From Actinomycetes bacterium (lineage in GTDB: Bacteria > Actinomycetota > Acidimicrobiia > Acidimicrobiales > Palsa-688): a DNA stretch of 50,845 bases. How positions within the stretch are numbered: position 1 is the first letter of the stretch; each line of letters starts with the position of its first letter. Below, piece after piece: positions 7,446 through 15,224 of this stretch. The stretch spans positions 1 to 50,845 of the forward strand of contig JAJZIY010000020.1 of assembly GCA_021828475.1 (NCBI GenBank), in the 5' to 3' direction. Made by a program: the position numbers and the translations under genes. The notes under the pieces are model-generated. The model did not search any database. It was not told the DNA's origin and was given only the letters and a program-made list of their open reading frames with translations.

Positions 7446-7868
7446 ATGACAGTCATGAACGCCGAGGAACGGGAGCGGTTCCTTGCCACGCTGCGCAGGG
7501 ACGAGGACTTCCGCGCCGAAGTCCGCCGAGAGATCCTGACCGAAGAGCTCTTGGACCTGCCCCATAGCATCGCCGCGCTCGTCGACGCCGTCGCCCGGCA
7601 ACGCCAAGACTTCACGGCCTTGGCGCAAAGCGTCGCCAACTACATGGAACGCACGATCTCGGCCATCGGCCAAGGGTTCACCGCCGTCCAGGCCGAGGTG
7701 GGCACCATGCACGCGGAGGTGGGCACCATGCACGCGGAGCTGGGCACCATGCACGCGGAGCTGGGCACCATGCGGGCGCAGATGGACGCGGGCTTCACCT
7801 CCGTGCAAGCCAAGTTCGACCAAGTCGATGCCGACCTGCAAGACATCAGGGGCCAACTGGCCTCCTGA
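7446..7868 (+). CDS. Small coiled-coil protein with heptad repeats
   Basis: This 140-residue hydrophilic protein begins MTVMNAEERERFLATLRRDE, then has a helical region and four near-identical heptads (EVGTMHA type) at about residues 84-111, followed by MDAGFTSVQAKFDQVDADLQ. This predicts a long parallel coiled coil without membrane segments. The start has an AGGGGG site. It resembles the widespread, poorly characterised coiled-coil proteins of actinobacteria and cyanobacteria (DUF3782-like in style). It is divergent from arsRM, so the two may share the regulatory region. Confidence 0.75.
   Translation: MTVMNAEERERFLATLRRDEDFRAEVRREILTEELLDLPHSIAALVDAVARQRQDFTALAQSVANYMERTISAIGQGFTAVQAEVGTMHAEVGTMHAELGTMHAELGTMRAQMDAGFTSVQAKFDQVDADLQDIRGQLAS
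7695..7778 (+). repeat. Four 21-bp tandem repeats encoding coiled-coil heptads
   Basis: The unit GAGGTGGGCACCATGCACGC(G) occurs at 7695, 7716, 7737 and 7758. The copies differ by one or a few bases, and the last ends in GCGGGCG. Each copy encodes one heptad, so gain or loss of copies would lengthen or shorten the coiled coil by exactly two helical turns without a frameshift. Confidence 0.9.
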
Positions 7869-7885
7869 GAGTTAGGGCCGTCTCT

Positions 7886-7915
7886 TTGACGCCTCGCCTT
7901 CGTGCGGGGCGTCAA
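7886..7915. terminator. Stem-loop after the coiled-coil gene
   Basis: TTGACGCCTCGC (7886-7897) and GCGGGGCGTCAA (7904-7915) pair over 12 bp with one T-G wobble and a six-base CTTCGT loop. The stem begins 17 bp after the stop codon and is followed by an AT-rich TTCATTC. The U-tract is weak, so efficiency is uncertain. Confidence 0.6.
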
Positions 7916-8071
7916 TTCATTCAACCGGCACAAACTTTGCCAGTTAGAATAGGGCACACCCAGTTAGGGTTGGAGAAAGCCCTCGGACGTCCTCTAGCGA
8001 ACGCTGCTTCTCGACGCCTCGCTCAGTGAGCCGACTTGTGCCGAGCAGGCCGCGTGGCGTAGGAGAAGAGC

Positions 8072-8929
8072 ATGGTAAATGGCCCAGGAGAGGTGACCCT
8101 CGAGCGAGGGACCCTCCTCGGCCGGGGACCGCACGAGGCGGAGCCGCCCTGGGTGCGCGACCCGCGCTCCAGGCGCCACGAGTGGCGGCGCCTCTTCTCC
8201 GAGGTGCTCGGCACCTTCCTGCTCGTTGTGGTGGCCGCCGGTGCCCCGGTCGTCGATGCCGTCTCCCACGGCCAGGTCCCCCTCGACGCCCAGGTCGTCG
8301 CGCCGGGCCTCATGGTGATGGCGATCATCTACTTCATGGGCATGGTGAGCGGCGCCCACCTGAACCCGGCGGTGACCCTGTCCTTCGCCGCCCGGGGCAA
8401 CTTCCCGTGGAGCCGGGTGCCGGGCTACATCCTCGCCCAGCTGATCGGAGCCACCGCTGCCTCGCTCCTCCTGCGGGCGCTGTTCGGCACCGTCGGCCAT
8501 CTCGGGGCGACGCTGCCCGGACCGGGGATCTCCTCGGGCACGGCGCTCGTCGTCGAGACGCTCCTCACCCTCGGCCTCGTGAGCGTCATCCTCGGAACCG
8601 CTTCCGGGGCGCGCAACGTGGGCGCCAACGCCGCGCTCGCGGTCGGCGGCTACATCGCCCTCGCAGGGCTGTGGGCGGCCCCCATCAGCGGGGCGTCGAT
8701 GAACCCGGCCCGCTCCTTCGGCCCAGAGCTCCTCGCCGGCGACTGGACGAGCTGGTGGGCCTACGTCGCCGGCCCGATCGCCGGTGGCCTGCTCGCGGTC
8801 GGCATCGCCTGGATCCTTCGCGGACCTCCGAGCCTGGCGGCCAACGTCGCGGCCCAGGGGGAGACCCCCGACGACAACCTCCCCGAGACCCGGGTACCAG
8901 GAACAGGAGGGAGCAGCCATGACCAGTGA
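8072..8929 (+). CDS. Aquaporin / MIP-family channel
   Basis: This 285-residue protein has the two half-repeats of the MIP fold with both NPA boxes, GAHLNPAVT and GASMNPARS, and six membrane helices between about residues 40 and 250. The first 40 residues and the tail are hydrophilic. A GGAG site precedes the ATG. MIP channels pass water, glycerol or small neutral solutes. Some ars loci carry an aquaporin (AqpS) that passes As(OH)3, and the nearby arsRM makes that role possible. The two are not one operon, however, so the link is inference. Confidence 0.92.
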   Translation: MVNGPGEVTLERGTLLGRGPHEAEPPWVRDPRSRRHEWRRLFSEVLGTFLLVVVAAGAPVVDAVSHGQVPLDAQVVAPGLMVMAIIYFMGMVSGAHLNPAVTLSFAARGNFPWSRVPGYILAQLIGATAASLLLRALFGTVGHLGATLPGPGISSGTALVVETLLTLGLVSVILGTASGARNVGANAALAVGGYIALAGLWAAPISGASMNPARSFGPELLAGDWTSWWAYVAGPIAGGLLAVGIAWILRGPPSLAANVAAQGETPDDNLPETRVPGTGGSSHDQ

Positions 8930-9326
8930 GCACTGGAAGGACAAGCCCGAGAAGCAGGACTACCCCGCAGCCCGCAGCTACCTGTCCCTCCTGGTCGAGC
9001 CCAACGAGGCGAAGAAGACCGCCAAGGCGCTCGCGGACGAGCCTGGCGCTGCGCTCTACAAGGCCAAGGACATCCTCCGGGCAGCCAGCCTCCCTCTCCT
9101 GCCGCTCGACGACCCCGAGGTGGCAAAGGACCTGGCGAAGGTGAGGGCCGGCACGAAGCTCTCCCCGGTCCTGCTCGTGCGGGGCGACCCGCTGTGGGTA
9201 GCCGACGGCTATCACCGGATCTGCGCCAGCTACCACCTCGATGAGGACGCCGAGATCCCTTGTCGCATCGTCGCGAGGCCACGTGTGAACACCGGGCCAA
9301 AACGCACGCGGGGAGGTCCTCTGTGA
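8919..9326 (+). CDS. Small protein with ParB/sulfiredoxin-like motif
   Basis: This 135-residue protein overlaps the aquaporin stop by 11 bp and has its own GGAGGGAG site. Its second half, KLSPVLLVRGDPLWVADGYH followed by RICASY and IPCRIV, resembles the ParB-N/sulfiredoxin fold (an IxVRGxxLxVxDGxHR-type strand-turn-helix). The fold match is by eye and weak. The coupling to the aquaporin gene suggests related expression. No catalytic role can be assigned. Confidence 0.75.
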   Translation: MTSEHWKDKPEKQDYPAARSYLSLLVEPNEAKKTAKALADEPGAALYKAKDILRAASLPLLPLDDPEVAKDLAKVRAGTKLSPVLLVRGDPLWVADGYHRICASYHLDEDAEIPCRIVARPRVNTGPKRTRGGPL

Positions 9327-9448
9327 CCGCGTCCGCCTCGGCAGCGGGGCGGTCCCGAGGGTTCTCTCGAAGCCCGCTGTAGTCGGCTCAGGGCCCGGCG
9401 TCGAAGGGCATCGTCGAGCACCAGGGCGGCCTGGGGCATGGAGCCGCC

Positions 9449-9539
9449 GTGCGCCCTTCGCGTGCGAGAGGCAGGGGCCTACCCCCCCTTGGTGGGCCCG
9501 GCGCTGACGGTGCGCCCTTCGCGTGCGAGAGGCAGGGGC
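9449..9539. repeat. Two exact 31-bp direct repeats with a 29-bp spacer
   Basis: The 31-mer beginning GTGCGCCCTTCGCGTGCGAG and ending AGGCAGGGGCC occurs at 9449-9479 and 9509-9539, giving a 60-bp period. It has an internal imperfect stem (CCCTTCGC / GCGAGAGG). Size and period resemble one CRISPR repeat-spacer-repeat unit, but there are only two copies and no cas genes. The surrounding 9327-9625 stretch has no convincing gene. Confidence 0.6.
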
Positions 9540-9625
9540 CGACCCGTGCCGGCTCGGCATGGCGCCGGCGAAGCCGGTGTGCTCCCAGGTTGCGCCGGCC
9601 CAGGCCAGCCGCAGGGTGTTCAGAT

Positions 9626-9666
9626 TTGACAACGCATAAAATCATCGATTGATATTTCTGTCAATC
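9626..9666 (+). promoter_or_regulatory. Promoter and ArsR-type operator of the hyf/hyc-like operon
   Basis: TTGACA (9626-9631) and TTGATA (9649-9654) are 17 bp apart in a local AT-rich island. GATTGA-N8-TCAATC (9647-9652 and 9661-9666) is a perfect inverted repeat over the -10 box and transcription start. The ATG at 9667 follows at once, with no ribosome site, so the transcript is leaderless or nearly so. The probable binder is the ArsR-type protein encoded at 16874. Confidence 0.65.
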
Positions 9667-10155
9667 ATGCGACTGCTGCCCCCACCTCGTCGATGGCGCG
9701 CGCACCCGGCTGCCGTCGCCCGTCGCGAGGTCTGCTCGCCGGCGGTACAGGAGGCGGCAAAGCGCCATCGGGGCTCGCTTCAGCTTCGCCATGTCGATGC
9801 CGGGTCGTGCAACGGCTGCGAGGTCGAGATCGCCTCGATGTCCTCTCCGGTCTACGACGCCGAGCGCTTCGGGATCCGCCTCGAGGCCTCTCCTCGCCAT
9901 GTAGACGGGCTGCTGGTCACGGGACCGGTCACGCGTAACATGGCCGACCCTCTCCGCAAGACCTTCGAAGCCGTGCCGCGGCCCCGGGTTGTGGTCGCCG
10001 TCGGTGACTGTGCCCGCGACTGCGGCGTGTTCGCCGGGGCCTACGGCGTCGAAGGCCCGGTCGCGGATATCGTGCCCGTCGACCTCGAAATCCCCGGCTG
10101 CCCGCCCAGCCCGGCAACGATCGTCTCGGCGCTGCGGGGCCTGGCCGGCAGGTGA
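9667..10155 (+). CDS. NuoB/HyfI-like [4Fe-4S] small subunit (Rv0082-like)
   Basis: This 162-residue protein of the complex-I 20-kDa (NuoB/HycG/HyfI) family has the cluster ligands in place: GSCNGCE (C48, C51), VGDCARDCG (C115, C119) and IPGCPP (C145). It would carry the terminal N2-like [4Fe-4S] cluster next to the large subunit. The ATG at 9667 was chosen over an upstream in-frame TTG at 9649 because the latter lies in the -10 box. It is the first gene of the operon and overlaps the next by GTGA. Confidence 0.88.
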   Translation: MRLLPPPRRWRAHPAAVARREVCSPAVQEAAKRHRGSLQLRHVDAGSCNGCEVEIASMSSPVYDAERFGIRLEASPRHVDGLLVTGPVTRNMADPLRKTFEAVPRPRVVVAVGDCARDCGVFAGAYGVEGPVADIVPVDLEIPGCPPSPATIVSALRGLAGR

Positions 10156-12158
10156 CAGCGGACCTGCTCGTCGCCACCACGCTGGTCGGTTTGGTTGCCG
10201 CGGCAGCCGGGGCGGCCGCACCCGAGCGCTTCCGGGCCCGGGTCGTCTCGGCGCTGACCGCCGCCGCCTGCGCATGCGGGTTGGCGGTGGCGCTCGACGT
10301 GCTCCGCAGCGGCCGAGCCGCCGTGGTCCACACCGGCCGGCTGTTGCCGCTCGGCGGGCTCTCGCTCGCCCTCGACCGCTTCGGCGCCCTGTTCGTGGCC
10401 ATCTCGGCCGTGGTCGCGATCTGCGCCATGGTCTTCCGGCTCGGCTACGACGGCCATGGGTTCTCGAGCCGGACGGCCTCATGCGTCCTGCCCCTGTTCG
10501 TCACCGCCCTCCTTCTCGTCCCCGCCGCCGCCAGCGTCACCACGTTCCTGTTCGTCTGGGAGCTGATGGCCGTCACCTCGCTGCTGCTGGTGCTCGTCGA
10601 CCACCGGCGCCGGCCCGAGGTGGCCGTGGCCGCCCAGTGGTACGCGGTGATGACCCAGTTCGGCGCCGCAGCGCTCCTCGCCGGGTTGGTCCTCTTGGCT
10701 ACCCACGCCGGTGGCCAATCCTTCGCCGCCATCGCCTCAGGGTCCTCCGGCATGCCGGCCTGGGTGCGCGGGACCGCCTTCGTGCTGGTCGCGGTCGGCT
10801 TCGGCTCGAAGGCCGGGATGGTGCCGCTGCACGTCTGGCTACCCCGAGCCCACCCCGAAGCCCCCGGTCCGGTGTCCGCCCTGATGTCGGCGGCGATGGT
10901 CAACCTCGGCGTCTACGGCATCGTCAGGGTGGGTGACGGGCTGCTCGGGGGCGGTCCGGCATGGTGGTGGCTGCTGGTCATGGGCCTCGGAGCGCTGTCG
11001 GCGTTGTTCGGCTCGCTGCACGCTGCCACCAGCACCGACCTGAAGCGCCTCTTGGCCTACTCGACGACCGACAACATGGGGCTCGTGCTCCTCGGAGTGG
11101 GCGCTGCGGGCCTGTTCGCGTCGACCGGCCACCGGTCGCTGGCGCTCGTGGCGCTCGTGGCTGCTCTTCTTCACGTGGTCTTCCACGCGATGTTCAAAGG
11201 GTCCCTGTTCTTGTCGGCAAGCTCCTTCCAACAAGCGACCGGCACGAGGGACCTCGACCGGCTCGGCGGGTTGCTCCGGCGCATGCCGGTGACGGGCTCG
11301 CTCTTCCTGGTTGGCGCTGGTGCGATCGCCGCCCTGCCGCCACTGTGCGGGTTCGTGAGCGAGTGGCTGCTGCTCCAAGCCCTGCTGCACGGACTCCCCT
11401 CGTCCGACCCGTCGCTGGCGATCGCGCTCCCTGTCGGGGTCGGGGTGCTCGCCCTCACCGGTGGTTTGACTGCTTTGACCTTCGTCAAGGCGGCCGGGAT
11501 CGGGCTGTTGGGCCGGCCCCGTGGCACACAAGCCGCCGAGGCGGGTGAGGTCCCCCGGTCGATGTGGGCCGGAGCTGGGGTCCTGGCCACGCTGTGCCTC
11601 GTGTTCGGGGTAGCCCCCTCGCTCGTCGTCCCAGCCGTGCTCGACGCGGCCCGGGCCGTCACCGCCAGCCGGGTCCCGGGCCCGCTGGTCCGCGGTTGGG
11701 ACGTCGGGCTCCTCGGTGCGCGCGGCGTCCTCGCCCCCGGCCTGCTTGCCCTCGGGCTTCTCGTGGCGGTGGTGCTGGTGGCGGGGGTGCGGTCGGCCCT
11801 GCAGCGGGCGGCGGTGCGGCGGACCGAGGCGTGGGGATGCGGCAGGGAGATGCAGACCGCCAGGATGCAGTACACCGCTACGTCGTTCGGGGAGCCGCTC
11901 ACCCGGGTGTTCGAGGACGTCTTGACCCCGGCCCACGACCTCGACGTCAGCCATGTCGCCGAGTCCAGGTACTACGTCGAGGCGGCCACGTTCCACACCT
12001 CGCTCGACGACGCCTTCGAGCGGCACGGCTACCGCCACGCGGCGTCGGGCCTGGCTTGGTGGGGACGCCTCGCCCGCCGTGTCCCAAACGGCAGTGTGCA
12101 CCGCTACCTGGCCTTCGGTCTGGCCGCCCTCGTGGTGGTGCTGGTGGTTCTCGGATGA
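10152..12158 (+). CDS. HyfB/NuoL-like proton-translocating membrane subunit (Rv0083-like)
   Basis: This 668-residue protein has about 14-16 membrane helices and belongs to the Mrp/NuoL/NuoN antiporter family. Key features are the buried glutamate in FVWELMAVTSLLLV, the lysine in GFGSKAGMVPLHVWLP, the broken helix PGPVSALMSAAMVNLGVYGI and a second lysine in HVVFHAMFKGSLFL. These form the proton half-channels. It would couple redox chemistry in the arm to ion movement across the membrane. The GTG start overlaps the previous stop. Confidence 0.92.
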   Translation: MTADLLVATTLVGLVAAAAGAAAPERFRARVVSALTAAACACGLAVALDVLRSGRAAVVHTGRLLPLGGLSLALDRFGALFVAISAVVAICAMVFRLGYDGHGFSSRTASCVLPLFVTALLLVPAAASVTTFLFVWELMAVTSLLLVLVDHRRRPEVAVAAQWYAVMTQFGAAALLAGLVLLATHAGGQSFAAIASGSSGMPAWVRGTAFVLVAVGFGSKAGMVPLHVWLPRAHPEAPGPVSALMSAAMVNLGVYGIVRVGDGLLGGGPAWWWLLVMGLGALSALFGSLHAATSTDLKRLLAYSTTDNMGLVLLGVGAAGLFASTGHRSLALVALVAALLHVVFHAMFKGSLFLSASSFQQATGTRDLDRLGGLLRRMPVTGSLFLVGAGAIAALPPLCGFVSEWLLLQALLHGLPSSDPSLAIALPVGVGVLALTGGLTALTFVKAAGIGLLGRPRGTQAAEAGEVPRSMWAGAGVLATLCLVFGVAPSLVVPAVLDAARAVTASRVPGPLVRGWDVGLLGARGVLAPGLLALGLLVAVVLVAGVRSALQRAAVRRTEAWGCGREMQTARMQYTATSFGEPLTRVFEDVLTPAHDLDVSHVAESRYYVEAATFHTSLDDAFERHGYRHAASGLAWWGRLARRVPNGSVHRYLAFGLAALVVVLVVLG

Positions 12159-13117
12159 CGGGCGCCTGGCCGCTGCCGGCGGTGGCGGCGATCTCGGTCC
12201 TCCAGGTGCTCGGCGTGGTGGCAGGCGGGCCGCTCCTTGTCGGCTTGATGCGCAAGGTGCGCTGCCGCTTGGAGGGCCGGGTCGGGCCCCCCGTCCACCA
12301 GCCGCTGCTCGACCTGCGCAAGCTGGCCCGCCGGGAACGCACCCGACCCGACCAGGCGAGCTGGATCTTCTCTGCCGCACCCGTCGTCCTGGTCGCCACG
12401 ACGCTCGTGATCGCCCTCGTCGCCCCGCTGCTAGCCACCGACCCCGCATTCGGGTGGTCGGCCGACCTCTTCGCGCTCGTCTACCTCCTCTTGGTCGGCT
12501 CGGTTGCCCTCGCCCTCGGCGCCCTCGACACCGGCACCGCCTTCGGAGGCATGGGTGCCAGCCGGGCGATGACCATCGGAGCGTTGTCCGAGCCGGCACT
12601 GCTCGTCGCCGTGCTCGCCCTCTCGGTCCCCGCTCGCTCCTCCAACGTGCCCACCATCGTCGCCCGCTCGCTCGCCCACCCCGCCTGGCTGGCCACCCCC
12701 CAACGCCTGCTGTCCCTGGTGGCGTTCCTGATCGTGATCGTGGCCGAGAGCGGCCGGCTCCCGGTCGACAACCCGAGCACCCATCTCGAGCTGACGATGG
12801 TCCACGAGGCGATGGTCCTCGAGTACTCCGGCGCGGACCTGGCCCTGGTCAAGCTGGGCGAGTCCATGCGCCTGGTGGTCCTCCTCGCCCTTTTCGCCGA
12901 CCTGTTCGTCCCCTGGGGGGTTGCCACAGCACCCGGCGTCGGGCACGTGGCGGTGGCCGTCGTCGCCATCGCTGCGAAGGTGACGGCCCTGGGTATCGCG
13001 TTGGCCGTCTTCGAGGTCGCCGTAGCCAAGCTGCGCCTCTTCCGGGTGCCTGAGCTGACGGCCGGAGCGTTCGTGCTGGCCGTGCTGGCCGTGGTGTCGG
13101 CCTTGGTGGTCCCGTGA
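12155..13117 (+). CDS. hycD: NuoH/HyfC/HycD-like membrane subunit (Rv0084-like)
   Basis: This 320-residue protein has about eight helices and is related to NuoH and HycD. The conserved cytoplasmic parts are RLEGRVGPPVHQPLLDLRKL and the acidic loop ESGRLPVDNPSTHLELTMVH then EAMVLEYSG, which in complex I line the quinone/E-channel region at the arm-membrane junction. It overlaps its neighbours by ATGA and GTGA, so the operon is translationally coupled. Confidence 0.92.
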   Translation: MTGAWPLPAVAAISVLQVLGVVAGGPLLVGLMRKVRCRLEGRVGPPVHQPLLDLRKLARRERTRPDQASWIFSAAPVVLVATTLVIALVAPLLATDPAFGWSADLFALVYLLLVGSVALALGALDTGTAFGGMGASRAMTIGALSEPALLVAVLALSVPARSSNVPTIVARSLAHPAWLATPQRLLSLVAFLIVIVAESGRLPVDNPSTHLELTMVHEAMVLEYSGADLALVKLGESMRLVVLLALFADLFVPWGVATAPGVGHVAVAVVAIAAKVTALGIALAVFEVAVAKLRLFRVPELTAGAFVLAVLAVVSALVVP

Positions 13118-13767
13118 CGAGCGCGTACTCCTCCACCCTGACCCTGGCGGCAGGCGCGGTGCTCATCTGCGCTGTCGTGGTGCTGTGGGTGACCTCGGTG
13201 CGCTCGGTGCTGAGGGTGGTGGCCACCCAGGGTTTCGCCCTCGGCTGCGTCGCCATGACCGTCGGCGTCCATATGGGAGACGCCGGCTTGATGGCCACCG
13301 CAGCGGTGGTGCTCGGCGTCAAGGGACTGGCCGTTCCGGTGCTCATCGGCAGAGCAGCCGGGGGCGCACCCGACCGCGAGCGCCGGCCGCTGGTCAATGT
13401 GCCAGCGTCTCTCGTCGCCTCCGCTGCGCTCATCGTGGTGGCGTTTGCGGCCGCTCGCGGTGTGGCCACCTTCGTGGGCGCGACGAACGGCGCCCTCGTC
13501 CCTGTGGGCATCGCCACCCTGCTCGTCGGTTTCCTGGTCCTCGTGTCGCGGCGGCGCCCCATCTTCCAGATGGTCGGCCTGCTTCTCGTCGACAACGGCG
13601 TCGCCCTGGTCGCGTTCCTCTGCACCGCCGGTGTCCCGTTCCTGATCGAGCTCGGCGTCTCCCTCGACGTGCTCCTCGGTGTCGTCGTCCTCATGGTGCT
13701 GGCGCAGCGCCTCCGGTCGGAGTTCGGCGATCTCGACCTCGACGAGCTCCGGGAGTTGCACGACTGA
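13114..13767 (+). CDS. hycP: HyfE-like small membrane subunit (Rv0085/hycP-like)
   Basis: This 217-residue protein has six or seven helices and resembles HyfE, an NuoK-related subunit of hydrogenase-4 complexes. FQMVGLLLVDNGVALVAFLC carries the conserved glycine and polar positions of the family. It ends with a charged tail (LRSEFGDLDLDELRELHD). It sits in the invariant order B-C-E-F-G of the hyf and Rv0082-Rv0087 loci. Confidence 0.88.
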   Translation: MTSAYSSTLTLAAGAVLICAVVVLWVTSVRSVLRVVATQGFALGCVAMTVGVHMGDAGLMATAAVVLGVKGLAVPVLIGRAAGGAPDRERRPLVNVPASLVASAALIVVAFAAARGVATFVGATNGALVPVGIATLLVGFLVLVSRRRPIFQMVGLLLVDNGVALVAFLCTAGVPFLIELGVSLDVLLGVVVLMVLAQRLRSEFGDLDLDELRELHD

Positions 13768-15224
13768 TGGTCCTCGAGTTGATCCTCGCCCTTCCGCTGC
13801 TCGGTGGCGCCGCCGTCGCGGGTTGGCGGGACCATGCCGCGCGCTGGTTGGCCGTGGCGACCAACGGCGCCACGCTGGCCCTCGGGGTGTGGGTCGCCGT
13901 CCGCGTGGTGCGCAACGGTCCGTTGACCGGAGCCGAAGGGGTGCTGAGAGCCGACGCGCTGAGCGCGTTCATGGTGGTGGTCATCGGGGCGATCAGCCTC
14001 TTGGCGTCGTGGCTCGGGGTGCGGACCATGGCGCTCGAGGTGGCCGGCGGACGGTGTAGCCCGCGCCGAGCCACCGCCTACGGGGTGCTCGTCCAGGCCT
14101 TCGTGGCCGCCATGCTGCTCGCCGTCCTGGCTGCCAACGTCGGCGTGCTGTGGGTGGCGGTCGAGGCGACGACAGTCGTCACCGTCTTCCTCGTCGGGCA
14201 CCGCCGGACCAGAGGTGCCCTGGAGGCCTCGTGGAAGTACCTGGTGATCTGCTCGGTCGGGATCGCTTTGGCGTTCTTCGGCACCGTGCTCGTCTACCTC
14301 TGCGCGTTGCGCGCCGGAGGCCACTCGGCGAGCGCCCTCGACTGGACCTCGCTGGTGGCCGGCGCGCGGCACCTCGACCCCTCGGTCCTTCGGCTCGGCT
14401 TCGCCCTGGTCGTGCTCGGCTACGGCACCAAGGTCGGCCTGGTGCCTCTGCACAGCTGGCTGCCCGACGCCCACAGCCAAGCCCCTGCTCCGGTCTCCGC
14501 CCTCATGTCCGGTGTGCTGCTCACCGTGGCCTTCTATGCCATCCTGCGCTTCAAGGCGGTGACCGACGCCGCCCTCGGCCCCGGCTTCTCCCGCACCCTG
14601 CTCGTCGTGGTCGCCCTCTCGTCCCTGGCCGTCGCCGCCTCACTCCTGCTCACCCAGCGCGACTACAAGCGCATGCTCGCCTACCACAGCATCGAGCACA
14701 TGGGCCTCGTCGCCCTCGGCGCTGCGGCGGGCATCCCGCTCGCCATCGCAGCCGTCCTGCTCCACATCCTGGGCCATGGTCTGGCCAAGAGCGTCCTGTT
14801 CCTCACCTCCGGTGAGATCATGGCCGCAGAGGGCACCAGCCGGATCGACGGCGTCCACGCCCTCCTCGCCCGACGACCCACCCTCGGCGGCGTGTTCGGG
14901 ACCGGTCTGGTCGCCCTACTGGGGCTCCCGCCGTTCAGCCTCTTCTCCAGCGAACTGCTGATGGCCCGCGCCGAGTTCCAAGTCGGCCTCGGCTGGGCTG
15001 CCGTCGCCGCCCTGGCCGCCATGGTGGTCATCTTCGTCGCCGTCGTCGGGCACGCCCGCCACATGCTCCTCGGCGCGCCTGGCCCCACCGAGGTGCTGGC
15101 GCCGCCCCCAGCATGGGTGGCAGCGCCGCTCGTCGCTGGCCTGGTTGCCTGTGGGCTGATCGGTGTGTTCGCGTGGCCACTGTCCGGGCTCCTCCATGCG
15201 GCAGCCCACGTGGTGGCGCCGTGA
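13767..15224 (+). CDS. hycQ: HyfF/NuoN-like proton-translocating membrane subunit (Rv0086/hycQ-like)
   Basis: This 485-residue second antiporter-type subunit has about 13 helices. It includes VLWVAVEATTVVTVFLVGH (buried Glu), YGTKVGLVPLHSWLPDAHSQ with APAPVSALMSG, and HILGHGLAKSVLFLTSGEI. These match the Glu/Lys/His relay of NuoL/M/N proteins. The ATG at 13767 shares one base with the previous stop (TGATG). Together with HyfB it gives the complex two antiporter-like modules. Confidence 0.92.
   Translation: MVLELILALPLLGGAAVAGWRDHAARWLAVATNGATLALGVWVAVRVVRNGPLTGAEGVLRADALSAFMVVVIGAISLLASWLGVRTMALEVAGGRCSPRRATAYGVLVQAFVAAMLLAVLAANVGVLWVAVEATTVVTVFLVGHRRTRGALEASWKYLVICSVGIALAFFGTVLVYLCALRAGGHSASALDWTSLVAGARHLDPSVLRLGFALVVLGYGTKVGLVPLHSWLPDAHSQAPAPVSALMSGVLLTVAFYAILRFKAVTDAALGPGFSRTLLVVVALSSLAVAASLLLTQRDYKRMLAYHSIEHMGLVALGAAAGIPLAIAAVLLHILGHGLAKSVLFLTSGEIMAAEGTSRIDGVHALLARRPTLGGVFGTGLVALLGLPPFSLFSSELLMARAEFQVGLGWAAVAALAAMVVIFVAVVGHARHMLLGAPGPTEVLAPPPAWVAAPLVAGLVACGLIGVFAWPLSGLLHAAAHVVAP

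Noticed and set aside
9449-9539. Calling the two 31-bp repeats a CRISPR array
   Set aside because: Only two copies, one spacer and no cas genes; recorded as a repeat instead.
10041-13761. Long minus-strand open frames opposite the hyf-like genes
   Set aside because: They are shadows typical of high-GC DNA: rich in Arg, Gly, Pro and Ala, with no motif, while the plus strand has clear families.
15113-15220. Longer start for the HycE-like protein, 36 codons upstream
   Set aside because: The extension overlaps the HyfF gene in another frame, and the GTG at 15221 fits the GTGA overlap pattern of the whole operon.
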